The notes under the pieces: model-generated
The model's input: only the letters and a program-made list of their open reading frames with translations
The model's database searches: none
Told to the model about the DNA's origin: nothing
In this document: positions 8,774 through 17,358 of the stretch, piece after piece
Layout of the letters: each line of letters begins with the position of its first letter
Position numbering within the stretch: position 1 is the first letter of the stretch
Assembly: GCF_008727775.1 (NCBI RefSeq)
Contig: NZ_CP044232.1
Coordinates: 3,348,001 to 3,412,000 of the forward strand
Source: Microbacterium lushaniae
GTDB lineage: Bacteria > Actinomycetota > Actinomycetes > Actinomycetales > Microbacteriaceae
Direction: 5' to 3'
Length of the DNA: 64,000 bases
Translations under genes and position numbers: made by a program

Positions 8774-8779
8774 ACTCTA
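8774..8779 (-). promoter_or_regulatory. Predicted -10 box (TAGAGT) of the LuxR-type regulator
   Basis: TAGAGT on the minus strand lies 7 nt before the GTG at 8766. It overlaps the upstream GTG at 8775, which argues against that codon as start and for a leaderless mRNA. Confidence 0.45.
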
Positions 8780-8819
8780 CTCAGGCGCGGCGCAGGCGGA
8801 AGGGCGTGTCAGGAGCGAC

Positions 8820-8853
8820 CGTGGCCGGACGGACAACGGCCCGCCCGGCCACG
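8820..8853 (-). terminator. Stem-loop after the methyltransferase gene
   Basis: A perfect 9-bp inverted repeat (8820-8828 with 8845-8853, core GTGGCCGG/CCGGCCAC) with a 16-nt loop, between the methyltransferase stop and the regulator promoter. No T-run follows on the minus strand, so termination is only a guess. Confidence 0.35.
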
Positions 8854-8895
8854 TGCGGCGGATCGCCGCCCATTCCCCCCGGCACGCCGCCCTGA

Positions 8896-9729
8896 TCACC
8901 GCACGGTCGCGGTGACCAGGAGGTACTCCCACTGCATCCCGCCGTCGGCGATCATGGCATCCGCGAGCTCGTCCAGCGCCGCATCCAGCGCCGCGACCTG
9001 CACGGGATCGTCGGCGATGCGCCGGTAGACCGCGATGGTGGGCCCGTAGTGCGAGGCGAAGTACTCGCGGAACCGGCGGCCCGTGTCGAACCGGTCGATC
9101 GTGACGGTCTCGCGCACGGCGGAGAAATCGGTGACGGATGCGCCGAACAGCTCGCGGACGTGCGCATCATCGCCCCACAGCGGTGCGGGTTGCACTCCGG
9201 GCGGGGGCGGCGCGTTGAACGGCTTCATCGTGGCGAACATGCGGCCCACGAATCCCTCCGGCGTCCAGTTGAGCACGCCGATCCGTCCGCCCGGGCGGGT
9301 GACGCGCAGCATCTCGGCGGACGAGCGCGCGTGGTGCGGGGCGAACATCACGCCCACGCAGGAGACGGTCGCGTCGAACGCGTCGTCGGGGAAGGGGAGT
9401 GCCTCGGCATCCGCTTCCCGCCATTCCAGGTCGGCACCTGCCTCCCTGGCGCGACGGCGACCGGCGTCGAACAGCTCCGGCGTGAGGTCGGAGGCGACCA
9501 CCGTGGCTCCGCGCAGTGCCGCCGGGATGGCGGCATTGCCACTGCCGGCGGCGACATCGAGCACGCGGTCGCCCGCCTGGACGCCGACGGCGCCGATCAG
9601 ATGCGGGCCCAGCGACCAGATCAGATCGCTCGCGAGCGCGGGGTAGTCCCCCGACGCCCACATCGCACGGTGCTTCGCCTTGAGCGCCCGATCGTCCTCG
9701 TCGACGACGGATGTCTGCGTATCGGTCAT
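8896..9729 (-). CDS. Class I SAM-dependent methyltransferase
   Basis: A 277-residue soluble protein with the UbiE/Methyltransf_11 pattern: motif I VLDVAAGSGNAA at about 57-68, an acidic residue ending strand 2 (VVASDLTPEL), an FPDDAFDATVS motif, and a LRVTRPGGRIGVLNW motif. The ATG at 9729 is preceded by an AGGAA-type ribosome binding site; the open frame upstream has no such support. The substrate cannot be read from the sequence. It is divergent from hemA and is followed by a stem-loop. Confidence 0.85.
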   Translation of the reverse strand: MTDTQTSVVDEDDRALKAKHRAMWASGDYPALASDLIWSLGPHLIGAVGVQAGDRVLDVAAGSGNAAIPAALRGATVVASDLTPELFDAGRRRAREAGADLEWREADAEALPFPDDAFDATVSCVGVMFAPHHARSSAEMLRVTRPGGRIGVLNWTPEGFVGRMFATMKPFNAPPPPGVQPAPLWGDDAHVRELFGASVTDFSAVRETVTIDRFDTGRRFREYFASHYGPTIAVYRRIADDPVQVAALDAALDELADAMIADGGMQWEYLLVTATVR

Positions 9730-9897
9730 GTCAGTTCCTTCCTGTCGTGCGGACAGGCCAACCCTCCTCGCCGCGCGCGGCCGCGGCATCCGTGCCCCGC
9801 ACGGAAATCCGCACGCACGCCCGCAGCGCCCCATACGGACCGCGGGGCCGGTTCCCTCGCCGTCGAGGCATCCGGCCGGCCACTTGCGGCGCGCGGG

Positions 9898-9903
9898 TAG
9901 AAT
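9898..9903 (+). promoter_or_regulatory. Predicted -10 box (TAGAAT) of hemA
   Basis: TAGAAT ends 8 nt before the hemA GTG and no Shine-Dalgarno sequence is present, so hemA is probably read from a leaderless transcript. Confidence 0.5.
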
Positions 9904-9911
9904 CTCCTCTC

Positions 9912-11240
9912 GTGCTGCTGTGCGTCTCCGCGAGTCACAAGACCGCGTCCTTCGAGCTTCTCGAGCGCCTCAGCGTCCCCTCCACTCCCGTCGCCCCCCT
10001 CATCGCCGCGCACTCCGAATGCGTGCAGGGCGCCGTCGTGGTCGCCACGTGCAACCGCTTCGAGGCCTACGTCGACATGGATGAGCCGGTCACCGCCTCC
10101 CGCGTCGTCGGCGTGGAGGCCACGCTCGCCGCGATCGAATCGGCCACGGGCGTCTCGGCCGCCGAACTGGAGGGCTCGTACCGGGTCCTCGGCGGCGACG
10201 AGGTCGCCGAGCACCTGTTCGCCGTGGCATCCGGACTCGAGTCCGTCGTCATCGGCGAGGGCGAGATCGCCGGACAGGTGCGCCGGTCACTGAAAGAGTC
10301 GCGCCGCCTGGGCGCGACCTCCGGCGAACTCGAGCGGCTCTTCCAACGCGCCTCGGAGGCGCAGCGCGGCGTGAAGAACGCCACCGCCCTCAGCCGTGCC
10401 GGTCGCTCGCTCGTGCGTCTCGCCCTGGAACTGGCCGACAGCCGGATCGCCGACTGGTCGGCGCTGCGGGTGCTGCTGGTGGGCACGGGCGCCTACGCCG
10501 CCGCCACCGTCGCAGCACTGCGCGATCAGGGCGCACAGGACATCTCGGTGTACTCGCCTTCCGGCCGAGGCGCGAAGTTCGCTGCGAAGTACGGCCTGCA
10601 CAACCTCGCCGCCGAGCGCTACCCGTCCGTCGCCGCGCACGCCGACCTCGTCATCACGTGCACCTCGGCGGAGCATCCCGTCCTCAGCGCGGCGACCCTC
10701 GCCGCTGGGCGGACCGGCTCCGAGACGGTCGCGCCGGCAACGGACGGGCACCCCGCCGGCTCCCTCGCACGCCGGCTCGTGATCGACCTCGGCCTGCCCC
10801 GCAACGTCGACCCCGATGTGGCCGGCGTCCCCGGCGTCGACCTGCTCGATCTGGAGACCATCCGCCTGCACGCTCCGGTGGAGGAGCTGCAGGCCACCGA
10901 CGCCGCCCGCGAAGTCGTGCGCGACGCCGCGCGACGCTTCGCCGTCGTCGGCGAGCGCCGCAACGTCACCCCGGGAGTCGTCGCGCTGCGCACCCACGCG
11001 TTCGGGGTGCTCGAGGGCGAGATCGCTCGCGCTCGAGCGCGCGGCGACGACGACGGCCGCACCGAGCAGGCCCTGCGCCACCTCGTCGGCGTGCTGCTGC
11101 ACGCCCCCACCGCGCGCGCGCACGAGCTGGCCGAGCTGGGGCGCGGCGAGGAGTACTTCGCCGCCCTGTCGACGCTTTTCGGCATCGAGGTCAGCGACGA
11201 GGAGCCCGACGCCTCGGCATCCGATGCCGGCGTCGCGTGA
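9912..11240 (+). CDS. hemA: Glutamyl-tRNA reductase
   Basis: A 442-residue NADPH-dependent enzyme that reduces glutamyl-tRNA to glutamate-1-semialdehyde, the first committed step of the C5 heme pathway. The conserved ATCNRFE motif places the catalytic cysteine at about Cys47, VVIGEGEIAGQVR follows, and a Rossmann segment VLLVGTGAYAAA lies mid-protein. The frame is open for 200 bp upstream, but the GTG at 9912 gives the family N-terminus (LLCVSASHKTASFELLE) and sits 8 nt after a -10 box. It is divergent from the methyltransferase and separated from the main hem operon by two genes. Confidence 0.96.
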   Translation: MLLCVSASHKTASFELLERLSVPSTPVAPLIAAHSECVQGAVVVATCNRFEAYVDMDEPVTASRVVGVEATLAAIESATGVSAAELEGSYRVLGGDEVAEHLFAVASGLESVVIGEGEIAGQVRRSLKESRRLGATSGELERLFQRASEAQRGVKNATALSRAGRSLVRLALELADSRIADWSALRVLLVGTGAYAAATVAALRDQGAQDISVYSPSGRGAKFAAKYGLHNLAAERYPSVAAHADLVITCTSAEHPVLSAATLAAGRTGSETVAPATDGHPAGSLARRLVIDLGLPRNVDPDVAGVPGVDLLDLETIRLHAPVEELQATDAAREVVRDAARRFAVVGERRNVTPGVVALRTHAFGVLEGEIARARARGDDDGRTEQALRHLVGVLLHAPTARAHELAELGRGEEYFAALSTLFGIEVSDEEPDASASDAGVA

Positions 11241-11339
11241 TCTGACCTGGCCCCTACCCGCTCCCTCGACAGCCATGTTGGATAGTCCCTGCACGCGAAC
11301 CGGGCATTCCCGGCCCGCGTCGAGGCGAGGGGCGCACGA

Positions 11340-12968
11340 GTGACGGAACCGACATCGGTACGGGTGAGTGTGATCGTTCCCGTGTTCGAGCCGGGAGCAG
11401 GCTTCGACGACCTCATCGCGTCGCTGGACAGGCAGACCCTCGATGCCCGTCGGTTCGAGGTGCTCCTGTGCGACGACGGCTCCGGCCAGGAGACCCGGGA
11501 CCGCCTCGCGCGCGTGGCGCAGACCCGGCCGAACGTGCGCGTGCTCACGCTCCCGCACACCGGATGGCCCGGTGCCCCCCGCAACGCCGGCATCGACGCC
11601 GCCCGCGGGGAGTACGTCTTCTTCTCCGATCAGGACGACCGCTTCTTCGACGGGGCCCTGCAGCACCTGTGCGACTACGCCGACCGGTACTCCTCCGACG
11701 TCGTGATCGGCAAGGTGGTGGGCGTGGGCCGGCGGATCCCGCAGATGTTCCGGCGCGACATCCCGCGAGCCGAGCTCGGCAAAGACCCCCTTCTGGAACT
11801 CCTCACGCCGCACAAGCTCTTCCGCACCTCGTTCCTGCGGGAGCACGGCATCCGCTTCCCCGACGGCAAGGTGCGCCTGGAGGATCACCTGTTCGTGATG
11901 CAGGCCTACTTCGCCGCCACGACCATCTCCATCCTCGCCAGCGAGCGCTGCTACGCGTGGCTGAAGAACCCCGGGAGCGCCAGTTCGTCCCGCATCGGTC
12001 CGGAGACCTACTTCCCGCACCTGGAGGCCGTGCTCGACATCGTCGAGGAGCACACCAGTCCCGGCCCGCTGCGCGACACCCTGCTGCGGCACTGGTATCG
12101 CGGCAAGATCCTCAAGCGGCTGGGCGGCCGCCGCATGCTCCGCTATCCCGACGACTACCGGGCCCGGTTCCTCGACGTCGTCGTCCCCCTCTCCCGCCGC
12201 AGGTTCGGCCCCGGGGTCCAGCGCGGCCTGACCTTCCCGCTGCGCGTGCGGTCGGCACTGCTGCTGGGCGATCACCGCGACGAGCTCGTCCGCCTGGCCG
12301 GGTTCGAGGCCGCGCTCACGTGCAGCGCCGAGGTGACCGCCGCCCGGTGGATGCGCCGGGGCAAGCTCGTCCTGACCGTCCGCGTCGGAGCGTTCACGGC
12401 CGGGGACGAGCCCGTCGTCTTCGAGGAACGGCGGATCCCGGCCCGCTCCACCGCCGCGGCGCGCAGCGCCGCGCGCACGCTCGTGTGGCGCCCGCCGGCG
12501 GAACTGGGCCTCGACGTCGTGCCGGAGGAGACGTTCGATGCGACCCGCGATCTGCAGGACGACCACGTCGAGCTGTTCCTGCGCGACCGGCGCGGTCCGG
12601 CTCGCCGCATCCCCGGGCGAGGTGCGACGAGGCTGGATGCCGCGACCCTGACGATCGACCCGCTGCACACCTTCGGTCGTCGCAGCACCTCGCGCGGCGG
12701 TCCGCTCCGCGTGCGCGTGCAGCACGCCGGCTGGAGCCGCGAGGTGCCGTTGCGCGCGGACCAGGCCGTCGTCGACGCCGTCGGCCGCTCCCCCGTGCTC
12801 GCTGGGCGCCGGTGCACGCTGGTCCGCAGCAGCGACGGGACGCTCGCGCTCGAGCGGGAGTGGCCGGCCGGGCGCGCGCGCGACGCGGTGGCCCGCGGCG
12901 TGCGCCGCGCCGGCCGCCTGGTGCGCCGCATCCGCCGGCGGGGCGCCGGTGGGAGGATGGCAGCATGA
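11340..12968 (+). CDS. Family 2 glycosyltransferase with C-terminal accessory region
   Basis: A 542-residue protein. The N-terminal 250 residues are a GT-A fold: VSVIVPVFEPG at about 9-19, DDGS at 45-48 and SDQDD at 96-100, the metal/nucleotide-sugar site. The remaining 280 residues are beta-rich and Arg-rich, resembling C-terminal regions of TarS/TarP-like wall glycosyltransferases by layout only. There is no transmembrane helix. The GTG start lies 99 bp after hemA, so a separate promoter is likely. The stop overlaps the next gene by ATGA. The acceptor is unknown; cell-wall or surface polymer glycosylation is an inference. Confidence 0.82.
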   Translation: MTEPTSVRVSVIVPVFEPGAGFDDLIASLDRQTLDARRFEVLLCDDGSGQETRDRLARVAQTRPNVRVLTLPHTGWPGAPRNAGIDAARGEYVFFSDQDDRFFDGALQHLCDYADRYSSDVVIGKVVGVGRRIPQMFRRDIPRAELGKDPLLELLTPHKLFRTSFLREHGIRFPDGKVRLEDHLFVMQAYFAATTISILASERCYAWLKNPGSASSSRIGPETYFPHLEAVLDIVEEHTSPGPLRDTLLRHWYRGKILKRLGGRRMLRYPDDYRARFLDVVVPLSRRRFGPGVQRGLTFPLRVRSALLLGDHRDELVRLAGFEAALTCSAEVTAARWMRRGKLVLTVRVGAFTAGDEPVVFEERRIPARSTAAARSAARTLVWRPPAELGLDVVPEETFDATRDLQDDHVELFLRDRRGPARRIPGRGATRLDAATLTIDPLHTFGRRSTSRGGPLRVRVQHAGWSREVPLRADQAVVDAVGRSPVLAGRRCTLVRSSDGTLALEREWPAGRARDAVARGVRRAGRLVRRIRRRGAGGRMAA

Positions 12969-13534
12969 GCCTGCACATCACCGCCGACGCCGATGCCGAC
13001 CGGTTGCTCACCGAGAATCCGCTCGCGCTTCTGGTCGGAATGCTGCTGGATCAGCAGATCGCGATGGAAACGGCCTTCACCGGACCGCTGAAGATCCGCG
13101 ACCGCATCGGCGCGGTGGATGCCGCCACCATCGCCGGATACGACCCCGACGCGTTCGCCGCGGCGTTCAAGACGCCGCCGGCCGTCCACCGCTTCCCCGG
13201 CTCGATGGCCGCGCGCGTGCAGGCGCTGTGCGCGGCCGTCGAGCAGGACTGGGGCGGTGACGCCGCGGCGATCTGGACGCAGGACTCCCCCTCCGGCGCC
13301 GACGTGCTCGCGCGGCTGAAGCGGCTGCCGGGCTTCGGCGAGCAGAAGGCGAAGATCTTCCTCGCGCTGCTGGGCAAGCAGTGCGGCTTCGACGGACCGG
13401 GCTGGCGCGACGCATCCGCCCCTTACGGCGAGGAGGGCTCGTTCCGCTCGGTCGCCGACATCACCAGCCCCGACTCGCTCACGAAGGTGCGCGAGCACAA
13501 GCGCGCCATGAAGGCCGCCGCGAAGCAGCAGTAG
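12965..13534 (+). CDS. HhH-GPD-type base-excision DNA repair protein
   Basis: A 189-residue protein with NPLALLVGMLLDQQI near the N-terminus and a helix-hairpin-helix motif RLKRLPGFGEQKAKIFLAL at about 117-135. This is the compact actinobacterial HhH-GPD family, annotated as a putative endonuclease III-like glycosylase. There is no C-terminal iron-sulfur cysteine cluster. An aspartate follows in GFDGPGW, but I cannot say whether it is the catalytic one. The ATG overlaps the glycosyltransferase stop, so it is translated from that mRNA. The lesion recognised is unknown. Confidence 0.82.
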   Translation: MSLHITADADADRLLTENPLALLVGMLLDQQIAMETAFTGPLKIRDRIGAVDAATIAGYDPDAFAAAFKTPPAVHRFPGSMAARVQALCAAVEQDWGGDAAAIWTQDSPSGADVLARLKRLPGFGEQKAKIFLALLGKQCGFDGPGWRDASAPYGEEGSFRSVADITSPDSLTKVREHKRAMKAAAKQQ

Positions 13535-13586
13535 CCGCCGGGCCGCGCTCCGCCTGCGCCATCCGCGCGCGGCGATCCCATCCGCG

Positions 13587-13674
13587 CGCGCACAACCGCG
13601 GGCTTCGTCGCCGACACGCCGCCCCACTGCCGCCGCACCCGGCGCGCCACCGAAAGTCCCCGCCGTTGTGCGCG
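13587..13674. repeat. Long palindrome at the convergent HhH-GPD/glyS junction
   Basis: CGCGCACAAC (13587-13596) is repeated in inverse as GTTGTGCGCG (13665-13674). After one mismatch, GCGGG (13598-13602) pairs with CCCGC (13659-13663). The whole gap between the two convergent genes (13535-13688) is otherwise without a recognisable gene. It could act as a bidirectional terminator or be a relic of a small palindromic element. Confidence 0.45.
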
Positions 13675-13688
13675 GCGGGCAGTCGGCG

Positions 13689-15074
13689 TCAGGCGCCGCG
13701 GAGGCGCTCGGTCAGGTACGCGTGGAGGGCGTCGAGGGGCACGCGCTCCTGCGCCATCGTGTCGCGGTCGCGCACCGTGACGGCGTGGTCCTCGAGCGAG
13801 TCGAAGTCGACCGTGACGCAGTACGGCGTGCCGATCTCGTCCTGCCGGCGGTATCGCCGGCCGATCGCACCGGCGTCGTCGAAGTCGACGTTCCACAACC
13901 CGCGCAGCCCGTCGGCGACTTCGCGCGCGAGCGGGGAGAGCCGCTCGTTGCGCGAGAGCGGCAGGACGGCGACCTTCACGGGGGCCAGTCGCGGGTCGAG
14001 CTTGAGCACCGTGCGGGTGTCGACGCCGCCCTTGGCGTTGGGAACCTCCTCCTCCACGTAGGAGTCGACGAGGAACGCCATCATCGCGCGGGTCAGCCCG
14101 AACGACGGCTCGATCACGAACGGCGTGTACTTCTCCCCCGACGCCTGGTCGAAGAAGGTCAGGCTCTGACCGGATGCCTCGGAGTGGTTCTTCAGGTCGT
14201 AATCGGTGCGGTTGGCCACGCCCATGAGCTCGCCCCACTCCTTGCCGGGGAACCCGAAGCGGTACTCGACATCGATCGTGCCGGCCGAGTAGTGCGCGCG
14301 GTCTTCGTCGGGGACGTCGTAGCGGCGCATGTTGTCGGCGTGGATGCCGAGGTCGATGAACCAGTTCCAGCACGCCTCCACCCAGTGCTCGAACCACTCG
14401 TCCGCCTCGGCGGGAGGGGTGAAGTATTCGATCTCCATCTGCTCGAACTCACGCGTGCGGAAGATGAAGTTGCCCGGCGTGATCTCGTTGCGGAACGCCT
14501 TGCCGACCTGCCCGACACCGAACGGGGGCTTGCGCCGCGAGGCGGTGAGCACGTTGCTGAAGTTGACGAAGATGCCCTGCGCCGTCTCCGGACGGAGGTA
14601 GTACAGGCCGCTCTCGTCGTCGACGACGCCGAGGTAGGTCTTGACGAGGCCCGAGAACGCCTTCGGCTCGGTGTACTGCCCCTTCGTGCCGCAGTTCGGG
14701 CACGGGACATCCCCCAGCCCGTTCTCGGCGGCGCGGCCCTTGCGCGCCTCGAAGTCCTCGATGAGGTTGTCGGCGCGGAAACGCTTGTGGCAGTGCAGGC
14801 ACTCCACGAGCGGGTCGGTGAAGGTGGCGACGTGACCGGATGCCTCCCACACTCGCTTGGGCAGGATGATCGAGGAGTCCAGGCCCACCATGTCACCGCG
14901 GCCGCGGACGAACGTCTGCCACCACTGGCGGCGGATGTTCTCCTTCAGCTCGGTGCCGAGGGGTCCGTAGTCCCACGCGGAGCGGGATCCGCCGTAGATC
15001 TCGCCCGCCTGGAAGACGAACCCGCGGTGGCGGGCGAGGGCGATGACCTTGTCGAGGCGGGACTGTTCGGCCAC
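13689..15074 (-). CDS. glyS: Glycyl-tRNA synthetase, homodimeric class II type
   Basis: A 461-residue enzyme that charges tRNA-Gly. A zinc-ribbon-like insertion has Cys92, Cys95, Cys125 and Cys128 (CLHC and CPNC). Class II motif 2 is [19 protein letters not shown] and motif 3 is [13 protein letters not shown]. The length fits the single-chain alpha2 enzyme of actinobacteria and eukaryotes. The open frame extends upstream, but the GTG at 15074 is supported by GGAG 5 nt before it and by the family N-terminus ([18 protein letters not shown]). A TAGAAT -10 at 15127-15132 gives a leader of about 47 nt. Confidence 0.96.
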   Translation of the reverse strand: MAEQSRLDKVIALARHRGFVFQAGEIYGGSRSAWDYGPLGTELKENIRRQWWQTFVRGRGDMVGLDSSIILPKRVWEASGHVATFTDPLVECLHCHKRFRADNLIEDFEARKGRAAENGLGDVPCPNCGTKGQYTEPKAFSGLVKTYLGVVDDESGLYYLRPETAQGIFVNFSNVLTASRRKPPFGVGQVGKAFRNEITPGNFIFRTREFEQMEIEYFTPPAEADEWFEHWVEACWNWFIDLGIHADNMRRYDVPDEDRAHYSAGTIDVEYRFGFPGKEWGELMGVANRTDYDLKNHSEASGQSLTFFDQASGEKYTPFVIEPSFGLTRAMMAFLVDSYVEEEVPNAKGGVDTRTVLKLDPRLAPVKVAVLPLSRNERLSPLAREVADGLRGLWNVDFDDAGAIGRRYRRQDEIGTPYCVTVDFDSLEDHAVTVRDRDTMAQERVPLDALHAYLTERLRGA

Positions 15075-15126
15075 GGTGGCTCCAATGGTCGCAAGAGGTG
15101 GGATGCCGCGGAATCTCGGCGCCTCG

Positions 15127-15132
15127 ATTCTA
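15127..15132 (-). promoter_or_regulatory. Predicted -10 box (TAGAAT) of glyS
   Basis: TAGAAT on the minus strand, about 52 nt before the glyS GTG. Unlike many neighbours this gene has a leader with a GGAG ribosome binding site. I saw no T-box-like structure in the short leader. Confidence 0.4.
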
Positions 15133-15237
15133 CCGAGCGGCGCCCGGCCCCCTCGCCGCCGTGCTCGTGGCGCAGTCCCCGCGCGGGACCGCGGCATGCC
15201 GGCCCCCTGCGCCGCGCCAATCGCGGGCGGGGCGGGG

Positions 15238-16098
15238 TCATCCGCCGAAGCCGCACCACTCCGCGACCCACGTCAGCATCCGCGCCTTCATCTCCGGCGG
15301 CGCGGGGATGTCGATCTCGCCCCGCACGTCACCGACCACCGCGTCGACGGTGAAGATCGTGCCGCGTTTGTCCTCCTGCACGACGTGCGGATCGCAGCGC
15401 TGCGGCACCAGTGGGATCTCGACGGTGGTCGCGGATGCGCCGGGGCCGATGTCGATGCCGAGGGGAAGGGGAGCCGGCGGCGCCCCGGCGACGTACATGA
15501 GCAGCGGCGTCGAGTCCACGGCCTCCAGGCGCGCGGTGCCCGCTCCGGTGGGCTCGATCGAGAGGGTCAGCCCGCCCGCCTGCCCGGTCGGGGCCGGAGT
15601 GAAGCCGGCGATCGAGACGGTCGCGACCTCGGCCAGCGCGTCGGCGAGGCACTCGCGCGCATACAGCTCGAGCAGGAACCCGAGGGTGTCGGAGATGTCG
15701 GATTCCGCGCGGTACGCCGTGTCGCCGACCTCGATCTCCATCGCGACCGTCGTGGTGGCCGCATCCTGGCCCGCGCAGTCCACCGGGGGAAGCTGCACGC
15801 GGATGTCGACGCCGCGGCCGGGAGCCAGCGTCGTGGTGCGGTCGACCACGCGCACCGCGACGCCGTCGAATCTCGGGTCGGCCACCTCGACGGCACCGAG
15901 CGTCACCGGGGTGTCGCCGTCGTTGCGCACGCGCACCTGGGCCTGCCGCGCCGCCACATCCGACCGCTGCTGCACGAGGCTCACCTCCACCCCGGCGGGG
16001 AGCGCCTCCGGCTCGGCGTCGGCGCCGCCGCATCCGACGAGCAGGGCCCCCGCCAGCGCGAGTGTCACCGCGGATGCTGCGGCCCGCACCTCGCTCAT
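15238..16098 (-). CDS. Putative lipoprotein of unknown function
   Basis: A 286-residue protein with a type II signal peptide: hydrophobic core about 8-20 and lipobox LVGC with the modified cysteine at 23, so it should be anchored to the outer face of the membrane. The rest is beta-rich with repeated VEVADP- and IEVGD-type strands. I recognise no enzymatic motif. The open frame upstream lacks support; the ATG at 16098 is 6 nt after a TACCCT box. It is divergent from the SDR gene across an intergenic repeat. Confidence 0.75.
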   Translation of the reverse strand: MSEVRAAASAVTLALAGALLVGCGGADAEPEALPAGVEVSLVQQRSDVAARQAQVRVRNDGDTPVTLGAVEVADPRFDGVAVRVVDRTTTLAPGRGVDIRVQLPPVDCAGQDAATTTVAMEIEVGDTAYRAESDISDTLGFLLELYARECLADALAEVATVSIAGFTPAPTGQAGGLTLSIEPTGAGTARLEAVDSTPLLMYVAGAPPAPLPLGIDIGPGASATTVEIPLVPQRCDPHVVQEDKRGTIFTVDAVVGDVRGEIDIPAPPEMKARMLTWVAEWCGFGG

Positions 16099-16104
16099 GC
16101 GGTC

Positions 16105-16110
16105 AGGGTA
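16105..16110 (-). promoter_or_regulatory. Predicted -10 box (TACCCT) of the lipoprotein gene
   Basis: TACCCT on the minus strand is exactly 6 nt from the ATG at 16098, consistent with a leaderless mRNA. Confidence 0.45.
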
Positions 16111-16125
16111 CTCCCGGCGCTCGAG

Positions 16126-16193
16126 TCGCCGAGAGTGCATCACCTCGGCGAATCCGCACCGAATCCGGTGCACTCTCGCCGAGGTGATGCACT
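16126..16193. repeat. Compound inverted repeat between divergent genes
   Basis: An 18-bp arm (16134-16151, core TGCATCACCTCGGCGA) is perfectly repeated in inverse at 16176-16193. Two shorter alternatives overlap it: 16126-16133 with 16144-16151 (TCGCCGAG/CTCGGCGA), and 16131-16139 with 16169-16177 (GAGAGTGCA/TGCACTCTC). The three pairings exclude one another. It lies between the starts of the lipoprotein and the SDR, so it is not a terminator for either. Confidence 0.6.
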
Positions 16194-16313
16194 TTCGCCG
16201 GGGCGGGGCGGGGCGCGGGGGGCTGGGGCGCCGGGGCGCGGGCGGCGAAGGCGGGGACGCTAACGCCGGGAGCGGCGGATGTAAAGGGTGTCGGCGCGGG
16301 GGATGCGGGCTCG

Positions 16314-16319
16314 TAGCGT
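16314..16319 (+). promoter_or_regulatory. Predicted -10 box (TAGCGT) of the SDR gene
   Basis: TAGCGT is exactly 6 nt before the ATG at 16326 and no ribosome binding site is visible, consistent with a leaderless transcript. Confidence 0.5.
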
Positions 16320-16325
16320 CGATGC

Positions 16326-17135
16326 ATGGACACCTCCGACTTCTCCCCCCGCCGTGCGATCGTCACCGCCTCGGACTCGGGAATCGGCGCGGCGTGCGCC
16401 GTCGCCCTCGCCGAAGCGGGGCTGGACGTGGGCATCACGTGGCACTCGGATGAGGAGGGCGCCCAGCGCACCGCCGAGGCCGTGCGCGCACGCGGCGGAC
16501 GCGCCGTCATCGCCCGCTTCGACGCCACCGACCTGGCTTCCGCCGGGGGCGTCATCGACGGCCTCGCCGAAGAGCTCGGCGGCGTCGACGTGTTCGTCAA
16601 CAACGCCGGCGGCGGCTCGGGTGGCGCATCCCTCGACCTCGACCTCGACGGCTGGCGGCAGGACCTCGGCCTGAACCTCGACGGCGCGTTCGTCGCCATC
16701 CAGGCCGCCGCGCGGCGGATGGCGGCGGCAGGGACGGGCGGGCGCATCATCGCGATCACGAGCGTCCACGAGCATCAGCCTCGCGTGGGCAGCGCCGCGT
16801 ACGTCGCGGCCAAGCACGGCCTGGGTGGTCTGGTGAAGACCATGGCGCAGGAGCTGGGCGCGCAGGGCATCACGGTCAACGCCGTCGCACCCGGTGAGAT
16901 CGCGACGCCTCTCACCGACATGGACTCCGAGGATGCCGAGAAGACGCACCGTCCCGGCATCCCGCTCGGCCGCCCCGGGCGGCCCGAGGAGGTCGCATCG
17001 GTCGTGGCCTTCCTTGCCTCCCCGGCCGCGTCGTACGTGACCGGCGCGAGCTGGGTCGTCGACGGTGGGATGCTGCAGATGGGGCCGCAGGCCGGATCCG
17101 ACCTCACCAGCGACGACTGGCGCAACGCCGGCTGA
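16326..17135 (+). CDS. Short-chain dehydrogenase/reductase (classical SDR)
   Basis: A 269-residue Rossmann-fold oxidoreductase. The cofactor motif is the variant TASDSGIG at 14-21 rather than the usual TGxxxGIG, as in the YgfF-like group. NNAG follows at about 94-97 and the catalytic Ser-Tyr-Lys set is in ITSVHEHQ and YVAAKHG. The C-terminus has the VTGASWVVDGG cofactor loop typical of the family. The substrate is unknown. It is followed 27 bp later by a small acidic ORF that is probably in the same transcript. Confidence 0.88.
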   Translation: MDTSDFSPRRAIVTASDSGIGAACAVALAEAGLDVGITWHSDEEGAQRTAEAVRARGGRAVIARFDATDLASAGGVIDGLAEELGGVDVFVNNAGGGSGGASLDLDLDGWRQDLGLNLDGAFVAIQAAARRMAAAGTGGRIIAITSVHEHQPRVGSAAYVAAKHGLGGLVKTMAQELGAQGITVNAVAPGEIATPLTDMDSEDAEKTHRPGIPLGRPGRPEEVASVVAFLASPAASYVTGASWVVDGGMLQMGPQAGSDLTSDDWRNAG

Positions 17136-17162
17136 CCCACTTCGACCACCGTAGGAGGAACC

Positions 17163-17354
17163 ATGAGCGACCCGCAGAGCGACGACGAGAAGCGCACCGA
17201 TCAGCTGACCTCGGCGCCGGACGCGACCGAGGAGGACGCCGCGCCCCGCATCGACGTGACCCACCGGGAGGGCGTGACGCGCGTGGACATCCGCGACGAC
17301 GCAGCCGTGCGGCCCGGCCCCGGCCAAGGCGACCCCGCCGCCGAGGAGGACTGA
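17163..17354 (+). CDS. Small acidic hypothetical protein
   Basis: A 63-residue, highly charged protein (rich in Asp and Glu) with a VTHREGVTRVDIRDD core and no hydrophobic segment. It has one of the best ribosome binding sites in the window (AGGAGG, 6 nt before the ATG) and follows the SDR closely, which supports real translation. It is not recognised as a named family. A long palindrome begins just after its stop. Confidence 0.65.
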   Translation: MSDPQSDDEKRTDQLTSAPDATEEDAAPRIDVTHREGVTRVDIRDDAAVRPGPGQGDPAAEED

Positions 17355-17358
17355 CCGC

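Noticed and set aside
6769..8895. Open frame of 708 codons on the plus strand opposite the LuxR-type regulator
   Set aside because: It is the antisense shadow of a high-GC gene: Arg/Gly/Pro/His-rich translation, no domain, no ribosome binding site, and codon use opposite to that of real genes.
9711..9911. Longer hemA with about 67 extra N-terminal residues
   Set aside because: The extension is Arg/Pro-rich and overlaps the divergent methyltransferase promoter. The GTG at 9912 gives the family N-terminus and follows a -10 box.
15075..15132. T-box riboswitch in the glyS leader
   Set aside because: The predicted leader is only about 47 nt, too short for a T-box, and I saw no specifier loop or antiterminator sequence.
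13668..15353. Open frame of 561 codons opposite glyS
   Set aside because: It is antisense to a clear glycyl-tRNA synthetase and has a low-complexity translation with no recognisable motif.
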